A stretch of 36,840 nt of DNA from a virus. Of the stretch, positions 19,907 to 27,739 are shown piece by piece. Made by a program: the position numbers and the translations under genes. The stretch covers positions 1-36,840 of the IMG/VR virus record IMGVR_UViG_3300036852_000075; one strand, given 5' to 3'. Every line of letters begins with the position of its first letter. Position 1 is the stretch's first letter. The notes below the pieces were generated by a model. That model did no database searches and was not told where the DNA came from. It worked only from the letters and a program-made list of their open reading frames with translations.

Positions 19907-20852
19907 GCCAGTTACTGAGCAGCCCGTGACACAGCCGGACGAGAGTTCTCTGTCGGATCACGAGGCGTCGTACAGCCGGGAGGCGCGCATCGACGCTCGC
20001 GAGAGCGATGAGCAGGCCACGCCAGCCGAAACGGTCACGCAGACGGTTGAACGGGACAAAGAGGGCAAGTTCGCCAAACCCTCACGGCATCGGGCGCCCA
20101 AAGACGTCGCTGGCCCTGCGGATGTCCCTCGGATTCGGGAACTGACGCGGAAACTGCGAGAGGCCGAGGCGGAAGTTGTCAAGCTGCGGACACCCGCCGC
20201 GTCGCCTGGCACCGCGGCAGCGTCACCGTCGGCCGAACCAGTCGCCAAGCCCTCGTGGAAGGCGTTTGAGGAGCAGATCGGAGAGAAATATCCCGATTGG
20301 GGCTCAGCCCAAGACGCCTACAACGATGCCCGCGACGAGTATCGGGAACAGCAAGCAAAGAAGGACTCGGCATCCTCGCAACTCACCACAGCCGACACAG
20401 CCGCCAAGGACGCGCGAAAAGCCGTCCTTGAGGACTATCACGCCCGGGTCACCGAGTTCGCCAAAGCGCACCCCGACTTCCAGCAGAAGTTGGATGCGGC
20501 CGGCGATCTGACGTTGCCGCCCGTGCTCACGGAGATGTTGATTACCGCTGACAACGGACCAGACCTTGTGTATCATTTGGCGACTCATCCCGATGTGCTC
20601 GATGAGATCGCCCTGCTCGCGGTGAATCTTCCCGTCAACGAGCAGTCCGTCGCGCTCTTACATCGTCGGCTCACGAAAGTTACCGCGCAGGCCGTGAACA
20701 CCGGATCGGTCGCCGGTACATTGAAATCGCTGACTCCGCCTCGCCCGCCTAATCCGGTGCGGACAGGGCCGATGAACACCGGGGATGACCCTCCCGGCGA
20801 TGAATCGTCCTTGGCCGAACACGAAAAAGCCTACGGACGTCGTCGCCGCTAA
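19884..20852 (+). CDS. Scaffolding protein
   Basis: This 322-residue acidic and helical protein lies between portal and coat genes, the classical scaffold position. The N-terminal 100 residues look disordered, 100-180 are helical and charged, and the end is basic (Tyr-Gly-Arg-Arg-Arg-Arg), as in P22 scaffold, whose C-terminal basic helix-turn-helix binds coat. The motif Asp-Glu-Ser-Ser-Leu-x-x-His-Glu-x-x-Tyr-x-Arg occurs twice, at residues 19-32 and 306-319. The gene starts within the portal gene. Confidence 0.75.
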   Translation: MEAPQAPEPVTEQPVTQPDESSLSDHEASYSREARIDARESDEQATPAETVTQTVERDKEGKFAKPSRHRAPKDVAGPADVPRIRELTRKLREAEAEVVKLRTPAASPGTAAASPSAEPVAKPSWKAFEEQIGEKYPDWGSAQDAYNDARDEYREQQAKKDSASSQLTTADTAAKDARKAVLEDYHARVTEFAKAHPDFQQKLDAAGDLTLPPVLTEMLITADNGPDLVYHLATHPDVLDEIALLAVNLPVNEQSVALLHRRLTKVTAQAVNTGSVAGTLKSLTPPRPPNPVRTGPMNTGDDPPGDESSLAEHEKAYGRRRR

Positions 20853-20881
20853 ACAGGTCGCTCCTCGGCTGGTAACGGCCG

Positions 20882-22117
20882 ATGTCCAATACGCTCATCA
20901 CCCCGACCTGGGTGACGAAAGATACCGCCGTCAACTTCAAGAACAACCTGAAGCTGATCGGGCGGTTCGATCGCACCTGGGAAAAGCAGAACTGGGGCAA
21001 CAAGCCCGAAGGCGCGCAGATCGGTGACACCGTGCAGGTCCGCATCCAGCAGCGGTGGCAGGTCAACGAAGGGCAGGCGCTCGTTCAGCAGTCGATTCTC
21101 AACCAGACCGTCCCGCTCACCATCAACCACCAGTTTCAGATCGGCATGGGGTGGTCGTCCGCACAGGACGCCCTTGAGATCGAGATGGTGCAGGACCGCT
21201 ACACCCGTCCTGCCGGCCGTCGCCAGGCGAACAAGTGGGATGTCGTCGCCGGCAAAGAGGTCTACAAGGCGGTCTATTTCTCGGCCGGGACGCCAGGTGT
21301 CCCGATCACGAGCAATCAGGTGTGGACCGATGCCGTCGCGTTGCTCCACAACAACGCCGTGCCAGACGGCGAGCTCGGCGCGGTCATTGATCCGCTGACC
21401 CAGTCGTCCCTCCTCGCGGCGAACTTCGCGTTGTTCAACCCGCAAGCGCAGATCGCCAAGTACTTCAAGACCGGCCAGTTTGCGGGCGCGGCCTTGGGTG
21501 TGGACGAGTGGTTCTGGGATCCGAACATGCCGATCCACACGACCGGCACGTTCACGACCGCCACACCGATTGTGGCTGGAGCCTCGCAGACCGGCTCGAG
21601 TCTGGCGCTGAGCGGCATGGGCACCTACGCGATGGTGGCCGGTGACGTGTTCACGATCGACGGCGTCTACGGCATCAACCCGGAAAGCTACGAATCGACT
21701 GGGCAGTTGCAGCAGTTCGTGCTGACGGCGGATCTCGCTGGAGTGACCACCGGCACCTTCTCGATCAGCCCGAGCATCATCCCGAGCGGGCAGTTGCAGA
21801 CGGTGACGAACTCTCCGGCGAACGGCGCGGCGATCACCTGGAAGGGTGCGACGGGCACGGTCGCCGCGACGATGGCGGCCACGCAGTCGCGGCAGTCGCT
21901 GATGTTTCACCCCGCGGCGTTCGCGTTCGCGATGGTGGATCTGCCCGACAGACTGGCCGGTGCGAATGCGAAAACGGTGGGCGATAAGGACACCAAGATC
22001 TCCATCCGCTGGTGCGAGCAGTTCAATATCCAGACCGATCAGTCGCCGTCACGCTGCGACACGATCGGAGGCTGCGCGGCGATATTGCCGTACTTCGCGT
22101 GCCGAATGTGGTCATGA
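20882..22117 (+). CDS. Major coat protein, P22-like
   Basis: The 411-residue product starts Ser-Asn-Thr-Leu-Ile-Thr-Pro-Thr-Trp-Val and contains Leu-Gly-Val-Asp-Glu-Trp-Phe, Ile-Asp-Gly-Val-Tyr-Gly-Ile-Asn-Pro and Asp-Gln-Ser-Pro-Ser-Arg, typical of the P22 coat family (HK97 fold with an inserted beta domain). It forms the icosahedral shell. The C-terminus Ile-Leu-Pro-Tyr-Phe-Ala-Cys-Arg fits the end of the family, so the gene is full-length. Its last six bases overlap the antisense HNH gene, and a recoded copy of its last codons lies beyond that gene. The ribosome site is weak for a major structural gene. Confidence 0.9.
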   Translation: MSNTLITPTWVTKDTAVNFKNNLKLIGRFDRTWEKQNWGNKPEGAQIGDTVQVRIQQRWQVNEGQALVQQSILNQTVPLTINHQFQIGMGWSSAQDALEIEMVQDRYTRPAGRRQANKWDVVAGKEVYKAVYFSAGTPGVPITSNQVWTDAVALLHNNAVPDGELGAVIDPLTQSSLLAANFALFNPQAQIAKYFKTGQFAGAALGVDEWFWDPNMPIHTTGTFTTATPIVAGASQTGSSLALSGMGTYAMVAGDVFTIDGVYGINPESYESTGQLQQFVLTADLAGVTTGTFSISPSIIPSGQLQTVTNSPANGAAITWKGATGTVAATMAATQSRQSLMFHPAAFAFAMVDLPDRLAGANAKTVGDKDTKISIRWCEQFNIQTDQSPSRCDTIGGCAAILPYFACRMWS

Positions 22118-22759
22118 TAAGTCCTGTGTTTGCTTGGACTTAACATGAACACCGGCATCGATCGCGCGCCGTATGTCCCAGCCAAGTCGCCACATCCGAT
22201 CGTGGACGGTGTGGCGGTTGGCTCCGAAGTGCAGCGCGAGATCTTTAACCGTTCCGGTAACGCCGTCCAAGGTGTAAAGCACCATTCGCCGCTGGTTGAT
22301 TCGCTGATCTTTGCGAGTCGCCCAGCGGCAATTTCCAGGTTTGTAGTTTCCGTCGTTGTCGATCCGTTCAAGAGTGTGCTTAGGCGTCGGCCGTGGTCCA
22401 AGGGCGGCGTAGAAGCGTTCAAACGAGTCTCTCCATTCCTGACAGACGGTAATCCCGCGAGCGCCGTAATTGGCGTAGGCGGCGCCTGTGGTCTTTCCGC
22501 ATCTGTTGATCATGTCTGCCCACAGACGATATTCCGGCGTGTGCCTCATGCCGTGTGTGGCCTTGGCTTTCAGCATTTCTCGTTTGATGCAGCCGCACGA
22601 GTGGGTGCGCGGCAGGTTTCCTCGTTGAACGTGTATCTCCGTTCCGCATTCGCAGCGGCAACGGTATCTCGGGTGTTTCGGATCGTTCGGGTCGCGCTCG
22701 AAGGCGACAACGGTCAAGCGACCGTGCTTTGTGCCCACGGGGAGAATCGGTTTAATCAT
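22112..22759 (-). CDS. AP2/HNH-type homing endonuclease, antisense insertion after the coat gene
   Basis: This 215-residue protein has zinc ligands Cys-Arg-Cys-Glu-Cys and Cys-Gly-Cys near 35-57, then the AP2/HNH signature Asn-Tyr-Gly-Ala-Arg-Gly-Ile-Thr-Val-Cys, Trp-x-x-Ser-Phe, Glu-Arg-Ile-Asp-Asn-Asp-Gly-x-Tyr and Asn-Cys-Arg-Trp-Ala-Thr near 100-150. A C-terminal HTH-like part (about 165-205) probably gives target specificity. It is read against the structural operon, with its stop inside the last coat codons, as expected of a free-standing homing nuclease. The + strand ORF opposite it is a shadow. Confidence 0.85.
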   Translation of the reverse strand: MIKPILPVGTKHGRLTVVAFERDPNDPKHPRYRCRCECGTEIHVQRGNLPRTHSCGCIKREMLKAKATHGMRHTPEYRLWADMINRCGKTTGAAYANYGARGITVCQEWRDSFERFYAALGPRPTPKHTLERIDNDGNYKPGNCRWATRKDQRINQRRMVLYTLDGVTGTVKDLALHFGANRHTVHDRMWRLGWDIRRAIDAGVHVKSKQTQDLS

Positions 22760-22763
22760 TCCG

Positions 22764-22781
22764 GCAATTCTACCCTACTTC
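22764..22781 (+). repeat. Recoded copy of six coat codons beyond the HNH gene
   Basis: GCA-ATT-CTA-CCC-TAC-TTC (Ala-Ile-Leu-Pro-Tyr-Phe) matches coat codons at 22079-22096, GCG-ATA-TTG-CCG-TAC-TTC. Thirteen of 18 bases agree and all five differences are synonymous. It begins four bases upstream of the HNH start codon. It is probably a remnant of the original coat 3' end displaced by the insertion. Confidence 0.6.
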
Positions 22782-22896
22782 GGCGTATTACCAGGTCGTC
22801 GACACCTAGGTGATACCGACTGTGGCGCGGTGGCCGCGGCGTAGTCGCGTGTGGGCTTGGTAACAGAACGCGCCAACAGCGTAGGAGATCAGGCAC

Positions 22897-23529
22897 ATGG
22901 CACTTGTAGAAACCACTCTCTCGGCCGCGTGTGCGGTCGATGCCAGACAGATCGTGGTCGCCTCCGCGACGGGCATCGCGATCGGCTTTGAAGTCCGCAT
23001 CAACGGCGAGATTTTCAAAGTGACGAAGGGCTACGTGGCCGGGGCGACGATCGTCCCCGTGTTGCGCGGTCAGGAGGGCACGCTCGCGACGGCGCATGCC
23101 GTGACGTCGCGGGTGGTCGTCGGGACGCAGGCCGACTGGGCGCAGCAGAATCCTCCCCAGACCGTGGCGCCCTATCTCATCGCCGGCCGAGCGCGCGTCG
23201 TGAACAGCTACGGCGCGTCAGGCGCGCTGGCGTTGCCGCCGGCGGGCGCCGATGCGTTGGCGCTGCTCAACGGGACGGTCGCGCTGGCGATGACGCTGCC
23301 GTTGCCGACGAAGGACTTGGACGGCTCGGTCATCACGATTGCCGGTGTGGGCTCAGCGGCGCACACCATCACGATTGCGGGCGGGGCCGGCGGGGGGGCG
23401 TTGGTGACGGCGACCCTCGACGCGACCGGACGATGCAATGTCTCGTACATGGCGATGGACGAGATTTGGGTGCCGTGGCCGTCTCCGCTGTCGGGCACGC
23501 TCACCAGTATCGACGTCGCGATGTCGTAA
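22897..23529 (+). CDS. Putative virion structural protein
   Basis: The ATG is preceded by GTAGGAGAT. The 210-residue product is beta- and alanine/glycine-rich with no charged helices: Val-Arg-Ile-Asn-Gly-Glu-Ile-Phe-Lys-Val and Val-Pro-Val-Leu-Arg-Gly-Gln-Glu-Gly-Thr in the first half, then Gly-Gly-Ala-Gly-Gly-Gly near 165. It resembles head-decoration or fibrous structural proteins found after the coat in related genomes. A strong hairpin follows the stop. Confidence 0.6.
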   Translation: MALVETTLSAACAVDARQIVVASATGIAIGFEVRINGEIFKVTKGYVAGATIVPVLRGQEGTLATAHAVTSRVVVGTQADWAQQNPPQTVAPYLIAGRARVVNSYGASGALALPPAGADALALLNGTVALAMTLPLPTKDLDGSVITIAGVGSAAHTITIAGGAGGGALVTATLDATGRCNVSYMAMDEIWVPWPSPLSGTLTSIDVAMS

Positions 23530-23534
23530 GCACG

Positions 23535-23578
23535 GTTGGGCGGCGCCACTCCAAGAGACGCCGCCCAACGCCTTTCAG
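23535..23578 (+). terminator. Strong hairpin after the post-coat gene, attenuator or terminator
   Basis: GTTGGGCGGCG (23535-23545) pairs perfectly with CGCCGCCCAAC (23559-23569), leaving a 13-base loop. The following CCTTTC is only weakly T-rich. As it sits mid-operon just after coat-level genes, partial termination to lower tail-gene expression, or an RNA processing/stability role, is likely. Confidence 0.6.
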
Positions 23579-23587
23579 TGAGGACAC

Positions 23588-24088
23588 ATGGCTACATCAG
23601 CGTTCAGTGACAGGTCGGTGCCAGGTGGCATCGTCCACAACCCCGCCGCGCCGTATGCGCGCGAAATGGCGAAATGGGAGATGGGCTACTCCCCGTTCGG
23701 TCCTCCGGGCCGTCCGCGGGAGACGGTCGGGTTTCAGCCGTGGCCGGCGCTTTTTTACAAGATGACGCGCAGCGCCACCAACGGCGAGTTCCTCGTGGAG
23801 CACTACAAGGAAGTCGGCAGCGACCGCGAAGCGTCCGAGGCGGAACGTCTGGGCTATCGCCTTGGACAGGCGGCGGCGATCGCCTACGTGGAGTCGCTGG
23901 AGCAGCAGATCGCGGTCGCCGCGGCTGAGCGTGCCTACAGCGAACGGACCATGAGCGACAAGGCCCGCGCAGAAGCCGCTGCTGCGGATGACGCGACGAG
24001 CGCCCATCTCCCCGAGGTGCCAGTGACCACGGTCAGGCGCCGCCGTGGCCCCAACACGCCGAAGACGTCGCTCACGCCAGAGGCGTAG
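23588..24088 (+). CDS. Hypothetical head-region protein, 166 residues
   Basis: The ATG follows GTGAGGAC. The N-terminal part is Pro/Gly-rich with Phe-Gln-Pro-Trp-Pro-Ala-Leu-Phe-Tyr-Lys-Met near residue 50. Then a long helix rich in Ala and Glu (about 75-125) and a basic Arg-Arg-Arg-Arg-Gly-Pro tail follow. Similar proteins occur between coat and tail-joint genes in related phages. Function is unknown. Confidence 0.6.
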   Translation: MATSAFSDRSVPGGIVHNPAAPYAREMAKWEMGYSPFGPPGRPRETVGFQPWPALFYKMTRSATNGEFLVEHYKEVGSDREASEAERLGYRLGQAAAIAYVESLEQQIAVAAAERAYSERTMSDKARAEAAAADDATSAHLPEVPVTTVRRRRGPNTPKTSLTPEA

Positions 24089-24091
24089 CGC

Positions 24092-25060
24092 ATGGCACGA
24101 GCCGGCACGCTCATCAACGGCGCGCTGACGCTGGCGGGTGTGCTGGCACAGGGGGAGACCGCCACAGCGCCCGACGCACAGGAGTCGCTGCGGCGGTTGA
24201 ATCAGATGGTCTCGAGCTGGCGGACCCAGTTTGGCACCATTCCGGCCGTTGTCCGTACGGTCTTTCCGCTGGTCGCGAATCAGCAGACGTACACGATCGG
24301 CCTTGGCGGCGAGTTCAACGTGCCGCGGCCGTTGACGATTCCCGCGGCGGCGCTCTGGCTGAATGCCTTGGGGACTCCCGAGACCGTGACGATCACGCGC
24401 AGCGGGTTCACGGCCACCGTGACGCTCGTCGGACATGGGTATGCCGTGGGCGACGAGACCAACATCAGCGGCGCTATCCAACTCGATTACAACGGACTGC
24501 AGACGGTTCAGAGCGTGCCGACGGCGAACACGTTCACGTTTACGGTGCAGGGCACACCCGTCACCCCGGCGACTGGAACGATCACCGCCTCGCCGGTCAA
24601 CGGTCAACCAGTCGAGATTCCGCGGCCCGTGATTACCGATCAGGCGTATTGGGGCAATCAACTGAAGAACATGCCCAACTCCGAGTTTACGGGCGTGTAT
24701 TACAACCCGACCTATCCGTTCGGAACGATCGTGCTCTGGCCACGGCCGAATACGGCCGAGAACCAACTCGTGCTCTATCTGCAGACGGCGTTCACGGGGT
24801 TTGCGGATCTCGTCACCGAGTACGACTTCCCTGATCTGCCGGGGTACGCGGACGCGCTCGAATACAACCTGGCTGTGCGCCTGTGCGCGCCGTTTGGTCG
24901 CTCACTCTCGAACATTCCGGAGATCGTCGAGCTGGCGCGTGAGCATCTGGGCCTGATCAAGCGCGCGAACAACAGACTCGTTGATCTGCAGACGGACGCG
25001 ACGGTGCTCACCTATGACCGTCGCCACGGCTACAACCTGAATACCGGCACGGGCCAATAA
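24092..25060 (+). CDS. Head-tail joining protein, P22 gp4-like, with inserted beta domain
   Basis: The first 90 residues have the gp4 signature: Ala-Gly-Val-Leu-Ala-Gln-Gly-Glu, Leu-Arg-Arg-Leu-Asn-Gln-Met-Val-Ser-Ser-Trp, and Tyr-Thr-Ile-Gly-Leu-Gly-Gly-Glu-Phe. The family end (Ala-Leu-Glu-Tyr-Asn-Leu-Ala-Val-Arg-Leu) is near residue 255. Between them, residues about 105-175 form an extra beta domain with Gly-His-Gly-Tyr-Ala-Val-Gly-Asp, like the FCCH module found inserted in phage proteins. At 322 residues it is longer than gp4 (166). It plugs the portal after packaging. Confidence 0.75.
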   Translation: MARAGTLINGALTLAGVLAQGETATAPDAQESLRRLNQMVSSWRTQFGTIPAVVRTVFPLVANQQTYTIGLGGEFNVPRPLTIPAAALWLNALGTPETVTITRSGFTATVTLVGHGYAVGDETNISGAIQLDYNGLQTVQSVPTANTFTFTVQGTPVTPATGTITASPVNGQPVEIPRPVITDQAYWGNQLKNMPNSEFTGVYYNPTYPFGTIVLWPRPNTAENQLVLYLQTAFTGFADLVTEYDFPDLPGYADALEYNLAVRLCAPFGRSLSNIPEIVELAREHLGLIKRANNRLVDLQTDATVLTYDRRHGYNLNTGTGQ

Positions 25061-25078
25061 GATCACAGGAGAGACGTC

Positions 25079-25417
25079 ATGGCGATGCAGGAGATTACGC
25101 AGGAGGGGGCCTTCACCAAGGAGACCCGTACCGCGATCAATGAGAACTTCGCGGAACTGGATGCCGGCGGCAGCGGGCAGAGTTTCGCGAGCCCGACGAT
25201 CACCGGCACGGTCGCTGGTGGGGCGACGTACACCGCGCCGGTGTTGACGACCCCGGATATCGGGGCGGCGACAGGCACGAGCGTGGTGCTCTCGGGCAAC
25301 TGCCGGGCAGCCTCGTACAACGTCGGTGCGACGGCTGGCGCGTCTGGCGGTCCGTTTACCTCGGTCACGGGGATCACCGTGGTCAACGGGATCGTGACGG
25401 CTATCGCGGGCACCTAA
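25079..25417 (+). CDS. Small structural protein, 112 residues
   Basis: The ATG follows CAGGAGAG. The product starts with a helix (Thr-Arg-Thr-Ala-Ile-Asn-Glu-Asn-Phe-Ala-Glu-Leu) like those on trimeric fibre or tail-associated proteins, then Gly/Ser/Thr/Ala-rich beta sequence to the end. It is probably an exposed virion protein. Its stop overlaps the next ATG as TAATG. Confidence 0.6.
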   Translation: MAMQEITQEGAFTKETRTAINENFAELDAGGSGQSFASPTITGTVAGGATYTAPVLTTPDIGAATGTSVVLSGNCRAASYNVGATAGASGGPFTSVTGITVVNGIVTAIAGT

Positions 25418-25584
25418 TGCCGCACGTCGATCTCGCCTGGCTGCAGGCCAGACGTGAGCAGTTGCGGCGCGAGGCGGAGCAGGCCAAGGCGAACTGGACG
25501 GCCCAGCAGGGCGCGCTGCAATTGCTCGATCAGATGATTGCGGAGGCTGAGCGGCCGTCTGCGCCAGTTGTTGATCGCCCATGA
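25417..25584 (+). CDS. Small coiled-coil protein, 55 residues
   Basis: Coupled to both neighbours (TAATG before, ATGA after). About 40 residues form one amphipathic, Gln/Glu/Arg-rich helix with regular Leu spacing, ending in a Pro-rich tail. It may act as an oligomerisation or chaperone partner for adjacent fibre-type proteins. No family is recognised. Confidence 0.65.
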   Translation: MPHVDLAWLQARREQLRREAEQAKANWTAQQGALQLLDQMIAEAERPSAPVVDRP

Positions 25585-26261
25585 TCACGCTCGTGCAATC
25601 CGCCGGCGTGGGCGGGGCCATCTTCGGTACCGGGGCTGCGGATCTCGCGTTCCCGGCCCCGGTGACGGCCGGCACGTTGATGATCGCGGCGATTCGGATG
25701 CCCGGTGGGGTGGGGGTCACGATCACCGACGACATCGGGATGGCGATCTGGGCCGAGATTGCCGCGGACCCCGACACGGTCAGTACCGCGATCTGGGCCG
25801 CAGTGGCCTCGGGGGGGGAGCAGACGATCACGGCGACGATCCCCGGGCCGAATGGGTTTAGCGGCAACCTCTTCGGGATTCTGGAGTATGACGGGATCGA
25901 TACCGGCTCGATGGCGTTTCCGCCGAGCAACACGGCGTTGCACGTGGGGGTGAGTGTGTTTCCCGCCGGCCTCGTCACGCCAGACACGCCGAATAACGTC
26001 ATGGTCGGCATCGTCGCTGGCGGGGTGGATATGTGGACCCTCAACGGCGGCTACCTCACGGTCTTCACGAATACACGGGGCGGCATTGGCTACCGGATTC
26101 AAACGGCGGCCACGCCGAATAACTTTACCCCCTCGTCGTTGGTGAACCAGACGGCGCGATCGATGGCTGCAGTCTTTCCAGGGCTCGATTCCCCGCCCGG
26201 CAGTGGGGGCCTGGCGTCACGCGCTCGGTACGGCCACCGGGCCTCGTGGGTGACCCAGTAA
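25581..26261 (+). CDS. Putative virion beta-protein, 226 residues
   Basis: The ATG overlaps the previous stop. The sequence is dominated by short strands with Gly/Ala/Thr (Thr-Ala-Gly-Thr-Leu-Met-Ile-Ala-Ala-Ile-Arg) and resembles jelly-roll-like phage decoration or adhesin domains. It ends with a Gly-rich loop and a basic segment. It is one of several consecutive beta-rich structural genes before the gp10-like protein. Confidence 0.6.
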   Translation: MITLVQSAGVGGAIFGTGAADLAFPAPVTAGTLMIAAIRMPGGVGVTITDDIGMAIWAEIAADPDTVSTAIWAAVASGGEQTITATIPGPNGFSGNLFGILEYDGIDTGSMAFPPSNTALHVGVSVFPAGLVTPDTPNNVMVGIVAGGVDMWTLNGGYLTVFTNTRGGIGYRIQTAATPNNFTPSSLVNQTARSMAAVFPGLDSPPGSGGLASRARYGHRASWVTQ

Positions 26262-26275
26262 CACAGGAGCAAGGT

Positions 26276-26602
26276 ATGAACAACGCCGGACATTTTGTGC
26301 TGAACATCACCGCAAGCGCGACCCCGCAGTCGCTGGCGTCGGCCTTTCCGATCGGGGATCCCAACGCGACGGGCGCCATCCGGTGGCTGTCGCTGTCGGC
26401 GCTCGAGGGGAATGCGGCCGTGATCTATGTCGGGTTCAGTCCCGCCCTGTCGAGCACGAACTACGCGTTTCGGATTGAGATCCCGGTCACGCTGATTCCG
26501 CAGGCGCCGTTCATCATCGAAATGCCGACTCTCAGTCTCTCGACGGTCTGGATCTCAGGTACGCAGGATGATGACGTGGCGGTGGGCTACATCCGGCCGT
26601 AA
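26276..26602 (+). CDS. Putative small structural protein
   Basis: I place the start at the ATG at 26276, preceded by AGGAGCAAGG, giving 108 residues. The product is beta-rich with Ala-Val-Ile-Tyr-Val-Gly-Phe-Ser and Ile-Ile-Glu-Met-Pro-Thr-Leu, like small tail-tube or fibre components. No family is recognised. Confidence 0.55.
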   Translation: MNNAGHFVLNITASATPQSLASAFPIGDPNATGAIRWLSLSALEGNAAVIYVGFSPALSSTNYAFRIEIPVTLIPQAPFIIEMPTLSLSTVWISGTQDDDVAVGYIRP

Positions 26603-26605
26603 CAC

Positions 26606-27739
26606 ATGGCTAGCCTCCCAGGCTTTGTCGGCCCGTTCGACACGACGCGCTCGCGCACCTTCAACGCCGAGGACACGATCAACCTCTACGTCGAAGGGGG
26701 CGCCCCTGGAACCACGCCCAAGACCAGGGCGGTCCTGTACGGCACGCCTGGCGTGGCGCCGTACGCCTGGTTTACGGCCGCACAGTCCCCCACGCGAGGA
26801 CTCTTCAGTCAGGACGGCCGCTGTTTCGGCGTGTCGGGGGCTGAGTTCGGGGAGATTCCCGACGGCGGCGGGGCCGTCACGAATACGGGCATCGTGGCTG
26901 GCACGACGGCGCCGGTTAGTTTCTCCAGCAACGGGACCATCGGATTTCAGGTAACGATCTTCGCGGGTGGCCTCGGGTACGTCTTTGCCACCGACGCCGA
27001 CACCCTGACGCAAATTACCGATCCAGACTTCCCGGCCGATGTGACCCAGACCGCGTTTTTCGAGGGCTACACGGTCGCGTTGGTCGGAGGCACGCGGCAG
27101 TTCAATATTTCCGCGCTCGGGGATTCGCTCGATTGGGATGGCCTGGACATCTACGAGCGCAATATCGGGTCGGACAACTTCTTGGCGATGGTGCAGAACC
27201 ACCGTGAGCTCTGGTTCTTCGGCACACGGACCTCCCTCGTCTACACCAACACCGGAGACGCGAGTACGCCCCTGCAGCCGATTCCAGGCGTGCTCATCGA
27301 GCAGGGGATTCTGGCACCGTGGAGCGCGAAGCGGCTCGATAACGCGATTGCGTGGATCGGACAGGACGAGCAAGGGCAGGCCGTCGTCTATCTCGCGAAC
27401 GGCTACAGCCCGCAGCGGATCTCCACGCATGCGGTCGAGCACTACCTCGCGCAGTCGGCTGACCTCAGTGTGGCGGAAGGCATCACGTTTCAGTACCAGG
27501 GGCATCTCTTCTACGCGCTCTATGTCCCCGATCTGCTGCAGACGATCGTGTACGACGTGAGCCAGCAAACCTGGATCAAGATCGCGTGGTGGCAGCCGTC
27601 GCTCGCCCAGTGGACGCCGCATGTGATGCGGAATGCCTGCTCGGCGTTCGGGACGATCTTGGTGGGTGATCGGCAGAGTGCGACGGTGTATCGGCTGTCG
27701 ATCGATCAGTTGTCGGATGACATCGTGGTGGGACCGTAG
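26606..27739 (+). CDS. P22 gp10-like tail accessory (DNA-stabilisation) protein, N-terminal part only
   Basis: This 377-residue protein has the beta-propeller-like N-terminal part of the gp10/DNA-stabilisation family: Asn-Leu-Tyr-Val-Glu, Leu-Tyr-Gly-Thr-Pro-Gly, Phe-Gly-Val-Ser-Gly, Gly-Glu-Tyr-type blades and Glu-Leu-Trp-Phe-Phe-Gly. It ends at Val-Tyr-Arg-Leu-Ser-Ile-Asp-Gln-Leu-Ser-Asp-Asp, exactly where family members continue into Arg-Arg-x-Arg-x-Pro-His and their C-terminal module. That module is instead found at the end of the next gene, so this protein is truncated by a rearrangement. The next ATG follows the TAG directly. Confidence 0.8.
   Translation: MASLPGFVGPFDTTRSRTFNAEDTINLYVEGGAPGTTPKTRAVLYGTPGVAPYAWFTAAQSPTRGLFSQDGRCFGVSGAEFGEIPDGGGAVTNTGIVAGTTAPVSFSSNGTIGFQVTIFAGGLGYVFATDADTLTQITDPDFPADVTQTAFFEGYTVALVGGTRQFNISALGDSLDWDGLDIYERNIGSDNFLAMVQNHRELWFFGTRTSLVYTNTGDASTPLQPIPGVLIEQGILAPWSAKRLDNAIAWIGQDEQGQAVVYLANGYSPQRISTHAVEHYLAQSADLSVAEGITFQYQGHLFYALYVPDLLQTIVYDVSQQTWIKIAWWQPSLAQWTPHVMRNACSAFGTILVGDRQSATVYRLSIDQLSDDIVVGP

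Noticed and set aside
20849-21910. 353-residue minus-strand ORF over the coat gene
   Set aside because: A shadow of the coat gene, low-complexity Arg/Asp/Val composition and no homologous pattern.
22803-22812. Palindrome CACCTAGGTG after the HNH gene
   Set aside because: A 10-bp palindrome is expected by chance at this scale and has no link to a promoter or start.
22130-22813. 227-residue + strand ORF opposite the first antisense HNH gene
   Set aside because: It is the mirror of the HNH gene; the minus-strand product has clear conserved motifs and the + strand one has none.
23597-24766. 389-residue minus-strand ORF
   Set aside because: A shadow of two + strand genes, one of which has a clear gp4 signature.
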